NCBI RefSeq assembly: GCF_014644735.1
Contig: NZ_BMKZ01000018.1
Location: 1 to 32,331 of the forward strand
Length of the DNA: 32,331 bases
Origin: Caldalkalibacillus thermarum
GTDB lineage: Bacteria > Bacillota > Bacilli > Caldalkalibacillales > Caldalkalibacillaceae
Reading direction: 5' to 3'
Below, one piece after another: positions 24,904 to 31,632 of the stretch. Every line of letters starts with the position of its first letter. The first letter of the stretch is position 1. The notes beneath the pieces are model-generated. The model worked only from the letters and a program-made list of their open reading frames with translations, was not told where the DNA came from and made no database searches. A program made the position numbers and the translations under genes.

Positions 24904-24932
24904 TTGTGTGTCCTCAAGCGTGGTGCTATAAT
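24904..24932 (+). promoter_or_regulatory. Extended -10 promoter of the lytic transglycosylase gene
   Basis: TGCTATAAT (24924-24932) is a consensus -10 box with the TGn extension. A weak TTGTGT -35 box (24904-24909) is 17 bases upstream. The GTG start is at 24982. Confidence 0.6.
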
Positions 24933-24981
24933 ATAAGAAAAATTTGTTACATTCTATTCCGCTGGGAAGGAGCAGGTTGAC

Positions 24982-25758
24982 GTGAGCGGCCCTTTTTGGC
25001 AGCCTCTTTTGGAATTACAGTTGTTGAGACAAATCCAGCCAAAAAGAGAAGCCCCAACAATGACAGGGGGTGTCCACTCTATCAATTTCCATGCCCATTT
25101 TGCCCGTGTGTTTGAGCAGTATCTTCAAGAGCAGTCATCCTCCTTGCCCATGGCTGCCCGTGTTCAGCCAGTTGTCCATCAGTCAGCGCCTGGGGTCCCT
25201 TTGTTACACGCTGGCTACACGGGTAACACAGGTGAGTGGCTCAACTATTCCAAAAACGCTTTTCAGTCCAAGGCCCGGCCTGGGCGGGCAGCGGAGGTGT
25301 ATGCCCTCCAGGTTCCGGACAAGCCTGTACCTTTGACTCAGCCCCTGCAACGGTTAAGAAAAGGGGCGGATGCCTTTGCCAGTATCATTGAACGGGCAGC
25401 TGACCGTTATCAGGTTGATCCTTTATTGATTGCCGCGGTGATCCACCGTGAGTCCAACTTTAACCCCCGGGCTAAAAGCCGGGCCGGGGCCATGGGCTTG
25501 ATGCAGCTGATGCCTGGCACCGCCCGGGAGTTGGGGGTGCAAGATGCTTATAACCCAACCCAAAACATTGACGGCGGTGTCCGTTACTTGCGCCGCCTGC
25601 TGGACCGCTACAACGGGGATCTCCGCCTAGCCCTTGCGGCATATAATGCCGGCCCCGGCAATGTGGACAAATACGGCGGCATCCCTCCTTTTAAGGAAAC
25701 GGAAAATTATGTGCACAATGTGCTTCAAACTTACCAGCAGTTAAAACAGTCTGTGTAA
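24982..25758 (+). CDS. Lytic transglycosylase (SLT domain, CwlQ/YjbJ-like)
   Basis: This is a 258-residue protein with a C-terminal soluble-lytic-transglycosylase domain (about 130-255). The catalytic Glu 157 lies in [16 protein letters not shown]. The [14 protein letters not shown] and [17 protein letters not shown] motifs are typical. Such enzymes cut glycan strands to 1,6-anhydromuramic acid ends. No signal peptide or membrane anchor is evident in the 130-residue N-terminal part, which is low in recognisable motifs; export of related Bacillus proteins such as CwlQ is likewise not obvious from sequence. The start is GTG with AAGGAG nine bases upstream. It stands alone, with the convergent Spo0E-type gene 25 bases downstream. 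Confidence 0.85.
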   Translation: MSGPFWQPLLELQLLRQIQPKREAPTMTGGVHSINFHAHFARVFEQYLQEQSSSLPMAARVQPVVHQSAPGVPLLHAGYTGNTGEWLNYSKNAFQSKARPGRAAEVYALQVPDKPVPLTQPLQRLRKGADAFASIIERAADRYQVDPLLIAAVIHRESNFNPRAKSRAGAMGLMQLMPGTARELGVQDAYNPTQNIDGGVRYLRRLLDRYNGDLRLALAAYNAGPGNVDKYGGIPPFKETENYVHNVLQTYQQLKQSV

Positions 25759-25783
25759 ATGGCTGACGGGCATGAGGCTGCAC

Positions 25784-25948
25784 TCAATCTGGTTTTTCTG
25801 GATGCTTGCGGGACTTGAGGTATTGCAGGATAAGGCGGTCCAGTTCCTGACTGAGTTTGAGCACCTCTTCATGGGTCAAACAACCTTGAGGGTTGGCTGC
25901 CTGGTTTAGCTTTTCGCGCAATTTTTCAATTTGTTCCAACAAGCTCAT
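25784..25948 (-). CDS. Spo0E-family aspartyl-phosphate phosphatase
   Basis: This is a 54-residue protein, MSLLEQIEKLREKLNQ onward, made of two helices joined by a short loop. The second helix carries the Spo0E signature SQELD (Ser 33 to Asp 37) in VLKLSQELDRLILQYL. Spo0E-type phosphatases remove phosphate from Spo0A (or related response regulators) and so delay sporulation. The ATG at 25948 has an AAGGGAA ribosome site about eight bases upstream, and an extended -10 promoter lies 77 bases before it. It is convergent with the lytic transglycosylase and divergent from the XRE regulator. The target regulator cannot be read from sequence. Confidence 0.82.
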   Translation of the reverse strand: MSLLEQIEKLREKLNQAANPQGCLTHEEVLKLSQELDRLILQYLKSRKHPEKPD

Positions 25949-26024
25949 AGGCTGTTCCCTTCATTCCTATTCCGTTTGCTCGACGGCTCACCGGTCCGCG
26001 TCTTGCGCTGTTCTGATTAGGAAC

Positions 26025-26033
26025 ATTATACCA
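26025..26033 (-). promoter_or_regulatory. Extended -10 promoter of the Spo0E-type gene
   Basis: TGGTATAAT on the minus strand is a consensus -10 box with the TGn extension. No clear -35 box is seen. The leader would be about 70 bases. Confidence 0.55.
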
Positions 26034-26171
26034 TAAGTGCAAAACAAAAACGTAGTAATTGGCTGCACATATGGTAAATAATGCTAAACTCTGAGGCAGA
26101 AACAGATGAAGCCAAGGAAATACACAGCAAAAACTGGCTAATATACTACCACATGACGACTGGTGATGACC

Positions 26172-26582
26172 GTGAACACATTAGCTGAAAATATACGTTA
26201 CTATCGCGAACAACACGGCTGGACCCAGAAAGAACTGGCCCAAAAGATTAACATTTCCCGCTCAGTACTTTCTAAATGGGAAAATGGCCAGTTGATCCCT
26301 GATTTGCAAGCAGTGATCCAATTGAGTGAATTGTTTGAAGTAAGCATTGATTTTCTGGTGGGTAAAGTCCGCCCCCCTCAGCAATTATTGCGTGAAATGA
26401 AAGAACGATACCAATTAGCAGATGAAGAGGTAGACAAGGAACTGGTGGACATTATCCGTTATTTGACCACCCACAAAGAACTGAAATCAGTTTTGTTTCA
26501 GCTGGCCCACTTAAAAGGCCCCAAGCGCAAAGCAGTGGAAGATATCCTCAAAGTGGTGCTAGACAAGTTGCAACAGATCTAA
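26172..26582 (+). CDS. XRE-family transcriptional regulator
   Basis: This 136-residue DNA-binding protein has an N-terminal Cro/C1 helix-turn-helix (residues 4-60; WTQKELAQKINISRSVLSKW is the core) and ends the domain with the familiar SELFEVSIDFLVGK. A C-terminal helical region of about 70 residues probably dimerises, as in SinR/ImmR-like regulators. The GTG at 26172 is chosen because GGTGA lies five bases upstream; GTG 26163 and ATG 26166 are also in frame. It is divergent from the Spo0E-type gene and upstream of the sodium channel, from which a terminator and a separate promoter divide it. Its targets are unknown. Confidence 0.78.
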   Translation: MNTLAENIRYYREQHGWTQKELAQKINISRSVLSKWENGQLIPDLQAVIQLSELFEVSIDFLVGKVRPPQQLLREMKERYQLADEEVDKELVDIIRYLTTHKELKSVLFQLAHLKGPKRKAVEDILKVVLDKLQQI

Positions 26583-26669
26583 GCAGGGGGACAGCTGCTC
26601 TGAGTCCCTTATATTCCTAAAAGGGGCTAATAGTCCCCTATCAAAATGACTCGGCAAAGAGCTGCAAGA

Positions 26670-26698
26670 GAGACTGTGTGCCAGTCTCACTTTTTCTT
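26670..26698 (+). terminator. Terminator after the XRE regulator
   Basis: GAGACTG (26670-26676) and CAGTCTC (26682-26688) form a perfect seven-bp stem around a five-base loop, and a T-rich tract follows (26691-26699). It separates the regulator from the sodium channel transcript. Confidence 0.75.
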
Positions 26699-26718
26699 TA
26701 TTCCTTTAATGTGACTTG

Positions 26719-26727
26719 TGCTATACT
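26719..26727 (+). promoter_or_regulatory. Extended -10 promoter of the sodium channel gene
   Basis: TGCTATACT combines the TGn extension with a -10 box matching five of six positions. A -35 box is not clear. It leaves a leader of about 60 bases before the ATG at 26794, which has GGAGG seven bases upstream. Confidence 0.5.
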
Positions 26728-26793
26728 ACTATTGGTGCGTTTTAAACCGTAAGCACATCTTATATTGTCAGCATACACCTTGGAGGAATCACA

Positions 26794-27690
26794 ATGTCCC
26801 ACATCCACGAGCGCCATTCTCAGCTGAAACATCCTATTGAAGCTTGGTGCGACTGGTTGGTGCACCATCCCCGCTTTACTTCCGCTATTATTGTGCTCAT
26901 TGTGATTAATGCCATTGTAGTGGGAATGGAAACTTATCCCGGCATCTACCAGCCGTACCAGGATTGGTTTTATCTCATCGACCGCATGATTTTATGGATT
27001 TTTACGGCTGAGATTATCCTAAAGTTGGTGGCCACAAGACCGAGGTATCATTTTTTTAAAGACAGTTGGAATGTCTTTGATTTCCTGATTGTGGCCAGCG
27101 GGCACCTGTTTGTCGGGGCCCAATTTGTAACTGTTTTACGTGTCCTGCGTGTGTTGCGCCTGTTGCGCGCCGTGACGGTTATCCCTTCCCTGCGCCGGCT
27201 GGTTAGTGCCCTTTTATATACCATCCCGTCTTTGGGCAACATCATGTTATTGATGGGGTTAATTTTTTATATTTTTGGCGTTATGGGCACCTTTTTGTTC
27301 CGGGACGTGGCGCCTGAGTATTTCGGTTCGTTGCATCTTTCTCTCATCACCCTTTTCCAGGTGGTCACCCTGGAGTCTTGGGCCAGCGGGATAATGCGCC
27401 CCATTATGGCTGAAGTGTTCTGGTCCTGGATCTACTTTGTTGCCTTTATCTTGGTTGGTACATTCGTTATTTTCAACCTTTTTGTCGGGGTCATTGTCAG
27501 CAATGTGGAGCGGGCTGAAACGGAAGATGCAGAGCAGGAGGAAGGGCAGCGGGAAGAGCGGCAAGGCCTGTTTGAAGGGGACGGAAGTTCCGTTTCAGCC
27601 GAAGAGATAGCCAAATTGCGCCAGGAGATAAAGGAGCTCCGCCAGCTGCTTAAAGAGTTAAAGGACCACCACTCCCAATCTTCCACTTGA
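26794..27690 (+). CDS. Bacterial voltage-gated sodium channel (NaChBac type)
   Basis: This 298-residue membrane protein has the six-helix plan of NaChBac. The voltage sensor S4 carries arginines at every third position (Arg 116, 119, 122, 125 in TVLRVLRVLRLLRAV). The pore loop holds the selectivity filter TLESWAS (192-198), identical to the known NaChBac filter, where Glu 194 confers sodium selectivity. S6 (about 210-236) ends in the conserved NLFVGVIVSNV. An acidic linker and a C-terminal coiled coil (about 268-291, EEIAKLRQEIKELRQLLKEL) probably hold the tetramer together. In alkaliphilic bacilli the homologue NavBP supports pH homeostasis, motility and chemotaxis at high pH. It is monocistronic. 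Confidence 0.95.
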   Translation: MSHIHERHSQLKHPIEAWCDWLVHHPRFTSAIIVLIVINAIVVGMETYPGIYQPYQDWFYLIDRMILWIFTAEIILKLVATRPRYHFFKDSWNVFDFLIVASGHLFVGAQFVTVLRVLRVLRLLRAVTVIPSLRRLVSALLYTIPSLGNIMLLMGLIFYIFGVMGTFLFRDVAPEYFGSLHLSLITLFQVVTLESWASGIMRPIMAEVFWSWIYFVAFILVGTFVIFNLFVGVIVSNVERAETEDAEQEEGQREERQGLFEGDGSSVSAEEIAKLRQEIKELRQLLKELKDHHSQSST

Positions 27691-27828
27691 ACCAACCATG
27701 TCCTGAGTCTCTCTTGAAGGCTTATTTTATGCCTCTAAGCCAAAGTTAAATCGAGCATATGTTCCTGTTATATGGGAACTTATGTTCTTAATGCAATAAA
27801 AAAAGACCTAGTAAAATATTCCCGTGAA

Positions 27829-27846
27829 GAAAAAAGCGGCCCGCTT
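27829..27846 (-). terminator. Weak terminator after the PdaA-type gene
   Basis: On the minus strand a short stem AAGCG/CGCTT with a three-base loop is followed by six Ts. The stem is only about five pairs. The rest of the 184-base gap between the sodium channel and this gene holds only a small GTTCC/GGAAC repeat near 27765-27779. Confidence 0.45.
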
Positions 27847-27874
27847 AGGAGCCACATACACTTACTAGCAGAAG

Positions 27875-28699
27875 TTATGGAGCAGCATGGTGAAGACTTG
27901 TCCTCCAGAGTTGATCCATCACCAGGTCATCCAAGCTTTTAAATTCATAGCCCTGTGCCCGCAAATCATCGATCACCTGGGGCAAAGCTTCTGCATTGTC
28001 CCTAGAAACGGTATGCAAAAGCAAAACTGCTCCGGGATGGATCTGATCCATAATATTGTCGTAAGCATAGCGCCACCCCCGTTGTCTGTCAATTTGCCAA
28101 TCGACAAAGGCGAGGGACCAGAACACGTTGCGATAGCCCAGCTTTTGGGAAAGGGCGAGGGTGCGTTCACTAAAGATCCCCCGGGGCGGGCGGAGGTAGT
28201 TCATCCCCTTAACTCCCGTGATCCGTTCAAATTCTTGCTCCACACGGACCAGCTCTTTGATCAGCCGGTCATCGCTGACCTGGGTCATATCTGGATGGGA
28301 CCAGCTGTGGTTGCCCACAATATGCCCTTCTTTCACCATGCGTTTGACTAAGTCAGGCTGATCTTTCAAATAGTGGCCAGTGACAAAAAAGGCAGCTGGC
28401 ACCTGCTTTTCTTTCAGCACATCCAGAATGCGTTGTGTATATCCATTTTCGTATCCGTTATCAAAAGTCAGATAAATCTCCCGCTTGGAAGTATCGCCCA
28501 AGTAAAAGGCATCATACTTCGCTAAAAGCCGGTCCCATTCTTGACCTGCTGAAGGCGGCTGGTGATCTGTGCTTTTCTTTAACCCCCAGTGAATCGGTTT
28601 GTTGGACCAGCTTGCTGCGACCGAAACATGGGCAGAGACCAACTGGGAAACAAGCATGAGGCCAAACAGTGCCAAGATGATCTTTGTCCTGTGGTTCAA
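27875..28699 (-). CDS. pdaA: PdaA-type polysaccharide (N-acetylmuramic acid) deacetylase
   Basis: This 274-residue exported enzyme begins with a signal peptide (RTKIILALFGLMLVSQLVSA). Its NodB-fold deacetylase domain has the PdaA-typical YLTFDNGYENGYT motif (metal-binding Asp), the zinc motif HSWSHPDM, RPPRGIFSER and a C-terminal LLLHTVS. In B. subtilis, PdaA removes acetyl from muramic acid during muramic delta-lactam formation in the spore cortex, needed for germination. TTG 28699 is preferred because AAGGAG lies eight bases upstream. TTG 28705 is too near that site. It stands alone between two terminators. Confidence 0.88.
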   Translation of the reverse strand: MNHRTKIILALFGLMLVSQLVSAHVSVAASWSNKPIHWGLKKSTDHQPPSAGQEWDRLLAKYDAFYLGDTSKREIYLTFDNGYENGYTQRILDVLKEKQVPAAFFVTGHYLKDQPDLVKRMVKEGHIVGNHSWSHPDMTQVSDDRLIKELVRVEQEFERITGVKGMNYLRPPRGIFSERTLALSQKLGYRNVFWSLAFVDWQIDRQRGWRYAYDNIMDQIHPGAVLLLHTVSRDNAEALPQVIDDLRAQGYEFKSLDDLVMDQLWRTSLHHAAP

Positions 28700-28787
28700 G
28701 GTCAAGACTCCTTCCTGTGAGATTCTTCCCCCGCGTGTGTCAACTCAAATTTAGTTTGTTAAAGAGACAAGACAAACATACATGAAG

Positions 28788-28813
28788 AAAAAAGGCAGTC
28801 CCGCCGGACCGCC
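28788..28813 (-). terminator. Terminator of the Cys/Met-metabolism gene
   Basis: On the minus strand GGCGGTCC pairs with GGACTGCC (one G-T pair) around a four-base loop, and six Ts follow. It begins directly after the stop codon at 28815. Confidence 0.8.
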
Positions 28814-28814
28814 T

Positions 28815-29948
28815 CTAATCAGCGATAGAATCTAAAGCCTGTTCAAGATCAGCAAGCAATTCTTCCGTCTCTTCAATTCCCACAGACAAACGGATCAAAC
28901 CCATGGTGATCCCCAGCTTTTGCTGCTTTTCGGGGGTTAAAGCGCGATGCGATGTTTTAAGGGGATGAGAAAGGGAAGATTGAACGCCAGCTAAAGAAGG
29001 GGCAAAGGGAATGAGGGTGAGGGCGCGCATGAAGCGGTTAACGGTATCCGGATCATCATCAATGACAAACGAGAGCATCCCCCCAAACAAACCGTTTCCC
29101 TGCCGTTTGGCCAGCTGATGCTGGGGATGGGAGGGAAGTCCAGGATAGTAGACCTTTTTAACCCGCGGATGGCGCTCCAAATACCTGGCAATGGCCAGGG
29201 CATTGGCACTGTGCTGCTTCACACGCAAGTGCAAGGTTTTCAGGCCCCGTGCCGCCAGCCAGCTTTCAAAGGGACTCAGATTAAGTCCGTAATGAACCAC
29301 GATCTCCCGGGCCCGCCTGCCATCCGGCTCTGTTTGGGCCACCACCACCCCGGCCGTCACATCACTGTGTCCCGACAAATACTTGGTCACACTGTGAATC
29401 ACCATGTCTGCTCCCAATGTTAAAGGGCGGGTTAAAACAGGGGTCGCAAAAGTATTGTCCACCACCAGTTTCAGTCCCAAGCGCCGGCATTGGGAGGCCA
29501 GTTGCTGGATATCTTGCACATTGAGAAACGGATTCGTCATCGTTTCAGTTAAAAGCATTTTGGTTTTCTCTGTTACATACGGAGATACGTCATCCATGTC
29601 CTCCAGCGGCACGTAAGTGACCCCAATCCCCAAGCGCCTCAACTCCCGCGACAGTAGAACGCTTGATCCGCCGTAAATCTCTTCGGCACAAAGCAGGTGG
29701 TCTCCACTTTCACAGTATGTCAGCACGGCCGTCAAAATAGCGGACATGCCTGAAGACGTGACGACGGCGCCAGCACCTTGTTCCAACGCTTTGACCGCAG
29801 CGGCCAGCTCATCAGAGTTGGGATTGGCAAAACGTGTGTACATATAGGCTGTGGACGGTTGTTCAAAATAGGCTTCCAACTCGTTCAAATCCTCAAAGGT
29901 AAACACAGACGTTTGATAGATCGGCGTTGTTTTGGGCTTGATTGCCAT
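28815..29948 (-). CDS. Cys/Met-metabolism PLP enzyme (cystathionine lyase/synthase or methionine gamma-lyase type)
   Basis: This is a 377-residue fold-type I PLP enzyme of the transsulfuration family. The cofactor lysine lies in SVTKYLSGHSDVTAG. The phosphate-binding SSGMSAIL and the PLP-contact Asp in VDNTFATPVL are present. Substrate choice between cystathionine, methionine and homoserine esters depends on few residues and cannot be fixed here. The N terminus starts at TTPIYQTSVF, about 15-20 residues shorter than most relatives, yet AAGGAG lies about ten bases before the ATG, so the short form seems real. A minus-strand extended -10 box (TGATATAAT) lies at 29999-29991. It stands alone between its own promoter and terminator. 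Confidence 0.8.
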   Translation of the reverse strand: MAIKPKTTPIYQTSVFTFEDLNELEAYFEQPSTAYMYTRFANPNSDELAAAVKALEQGAGAVVTSSGMSAILTAVLTYCESGDHLLCAEEIYGGSSVLLSRELRRLGIGVTYVPLEDMDDVSPYVTEKTKMLLTETMTNPFLNVQDIQQLASQCRRLGLKLVVDNTFATPVLTRPLTLGADMVIHSVTKYLSGHSDVTAGVVVAQTEPDGRRAREIVVHYGLNLSPFESWLAARGLKTLHLRVKQHSANALAIARYLERHPRVKKVYYPGLPSHPQHQLAKRQGNGLFGGMLSFVIDDDPDTVNRFMRALTLIPFAPSLAGVQSSLSHPLKTSHRALTPEKQQKLGITMGLIRLSVGIEETEELLADLEQALDSIAD

Positions 29949-29990
29949 GGGGTTTCTCTCCTTCAGGGGCTCTTGGTGAAATTTTTCTCC

Positions 29991-29999
29991 ATTATATCA
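29991..29999 (-). promoter_or_regulatory. Extended -10 promoter of the Cys/Met-metabolism gene
   Basis: TGATATAAT on the minus strand is a consensus -10 box with TGn. A nine-bp inverted repeat, GTTTCTCTC (29952-29960) and GAGAGAAAC (30000-30008), brackets it. One arm touches the promoter and the other the ribosome site, a possible regulator site. No T-box or S-box leader is present. Confidence 0.5.
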
Positions 30000-30038
30000 G
30001 AGAGAAACAGTTGGTGGTATCCTCATGTCGGCCAAGGT

Positions 30039-30956
30039 TTAGCGCCAGACGGAAGCGGCCATGCGGATATAGGTGTGCCGCCTGCCGCGAATGGCAATGG
30101 AATAAGCCATAATATTTTCCGGCAGGGCGATACCAGTCAAACCGGCATCCCCAATATGGTGAATGTCAGCCCCGGCCATTTTGTTGTTAAGGGCGATGCG
30201 GCGAATGGTATCTGGGTCAGCCCCTTCCTGGCTGGTACCGATAGCCAGTAAACTTAAGGCCCCCAAACGGTGAATCAGCGCCACCCGCTTTAAGGTCTCC
30301 TCAACTGTGATGCCAGGTACGGTGCCGGGGGCAGGGAGCAGAATCACGTCTGCTCCCGCTGCCACAAAAGCCTGGATATCCTCGTCGCTGACAATGGCGC
30401 GGCCGCTTTCTCCCGCTACACCGGCGCCATGCATTTTGCCGGCGATGATCAGACTTTCCTCGCCCAACGTTTGACGCGCCTTTTGGATGGTTGAGGTGAT
30501 GGCCCGGTTGGTGACGCCTGTTTTGGGGTTACCTGTCAAACAGACAAAATCAAAGCCAAGCGCTTTGACTCTGGCTAATGTGTCGGTGCTGGCCAAGCGA
30601 CCCGGGGGCAATTCATCCAGTGTTTCCTGGGCCTGAGCGGCGGGATCCACAGGCTCCAGATTAACCCCCACCGGCCGGCCGATCCATTGCTTTAAGGTGT
30701 GTACTACCTTGCTTTGATCATCCACACTTAAGCCTGCGACCTGGGGATGATAGACATCAAACAGATTGAGCAGAATCAGATCGGCTCCAAAGGCAGCTGC
30801 CAGCTCCGCCTGGGAGACTTGAGGATAGACTGGCACACCTGTTGCGAACACTTCCGCCAGGATCACCCGTCCTTCAGAAGCCTGGATAGCTTGTTTTAAC
30901 TGCTGGCCATTCATCTTGGCAAAATCAGAAGCCCGGCAATCCAGCAAACGTTTCAT
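30039..30956 (-). CDS. Conserved TIM-barrel-like protein of unknown function next to a PTS gene
   Basis: This 305-residue soluble protein has strongly alternating strand-helix segments (LILLNLFDVY, VGVNLEPV, FVCLTGNPKTGV, SLIIAGKMHGAG, VILLPAPGTVPG, LSLLAIGTSQEG) that suggest an eight-stranded barrel. I recognise it as the type sometimes labelled PEP-phosphonomutase-like or hydrolase, but I do not see the mutase signature and do not assign a reaction. AAAAGGAG lies about ten bases before the ATG. It begins 50 bases after the N-acetylglucosamine-type PTS gene and is likely co-transcribed, so a role in amino-sugar or sugar-phosphate metabolism is inferred. Loss of the PTS gene may have left it without its upstream promoter. 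Confidence 0.55.
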   Translation of the reverse strand: MKRLLDCRASDFAKMNGQQLKQAIQASEGRVILAEVFATGVPVYPQVSQAELAAAFGADLILLNLFDVYHPQVAGLSVDDQSKVVHTLKQWIGRPVGVNLEPVDPAAQAQETLDELPPGRLASTDTLARVKALGFDFVCLTGNPKTGVTNRAITSTIQKARQTLGEESLIIAGKMHGAGVAGESGRAIVSDEDIQAFVAAGADVILLPAPGTVPGITVEETLKRVALIHRLGALSLLAIGTSQEGADPDTIRRIALNNKMAGADIHHIGDAGLTGIALPENIMAYSIAIRGRRHTYIRMAASVWR

Positions 30957-31006
30957 CCACTGTCACTCCTTTTCAGCTGCGATTGCGCTTACATTTTTTC
31001 GTAAAG

Positions 31007-31525
31007 TTACTGCTGCTTTCTCATGGCATCAGCGATAAATTCCACATCTGTGCCAATGATCACTTGCAAGCTGTTGCCGCCTGGCTTAATGACGCCTTTC
31101 GCTCCGAGACGCTGTAAAGCTGCCTCATCCACCTTGGACATGTCCTTGACTTTTAAGCGCAAGCGGGTAATGCAATTATCGATCGTCTCCAGATTGTCTT
31201 TTCCACCTAAGGCCTGGGTATACTTTTGGGCCAAGTCCTCGAATCGACCCCTTTGCTTTGCTTCATCCTGTGGCTGTTCAGGATTAGCATTGGCGAGTGT
31301 ATCATCCTCTTCCCGACCCGGGGTTTTCAAATCAAGTTTGGTAATCAGGGTGTAGAACAGGACAAAGTAGATGGCCGCATAAACCAGGCCAATCACAATC
31401 AACCGGCCCGGGTTGGTGGCAATGCCAAAGTTGAGCAAATAATCGATGGCGCCAGCGGAAAAGCCGAATCCGTGACGCACATCCAACATAAAAGCAACAA
31501 CCAGGGCTGTACCCGTTAGTGACAT
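31007..31525 (-). pseudogene. nagE: 3' remnant of an N-acetylglucosamine-type PTS EIICB gene
   Basis: The 172 residues keep the end of the EIIC membrane domain (GFGFSAGAIDYLLNFGIA is typical of GlcNAc permeases, followed by one membrane helix). They also keep a linker and a complete EIIB domain with its phosphorylated cysteine in ETIDNCITRLRLKV. Most of EIIC, which forms the sugar channel, is missing. The sequence joins the right end of an IS200/IS605-type element at about 31525-31535. An ATG at 31525, preceded by GGTGGTGGGAG from the element, could allow a stub to be made, but it could not transport sugar. The family normally imports and phosphorylates GlcNAc. The missing 5' part should lie beyond the element. 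Confidence 0.75.
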
Positions 31526-31632
31526 ACTCCCACCACCTACGCTAACGCTTAGAGGTGGGGGCTTCTCGGGTAATCCCATCTCATGATGGGAAGTTGACCG
31601 AGCGATCCCCGTGTGTCCCACGGTTCAGTTGG
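31526..31632 (-). ncRNA. Putative omega RNA / right end of the tnpB element
   Basis: Directly after the tnpB stop, the minus strand forms three stems. The first is CCGTG/CACGG (31609-31623). The second is CTCGG/CCGAG (31565-31569, 31598-31602) enclosing TCCCATC/GATGGGA (31574-31591). The third, at the end, is CCCACC/GGTGGG with a bulge (31529-31561). TnpB uses an RNA made from the element's 3' end, with the flanking host DNA as guide. The RNA probably begins inside tnpB, so the 5' limit given is only the non-coding part. Confidence 0.5.

Noticed and set aside
28815-30038. T-box or SAM riboswitch upstream of the Cys/Met enzyme
   Set aside because: The leader is only about 40 bases from the predicted start and lacks the conserved motifs of either element.
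30039-30956. Phosphoenolpyruvate mutase or isocitrate-lyase-type assignment
   Set aside because: I could not find the catalytic loop signature of that superfamily, so only the fold-like pattern is reported.
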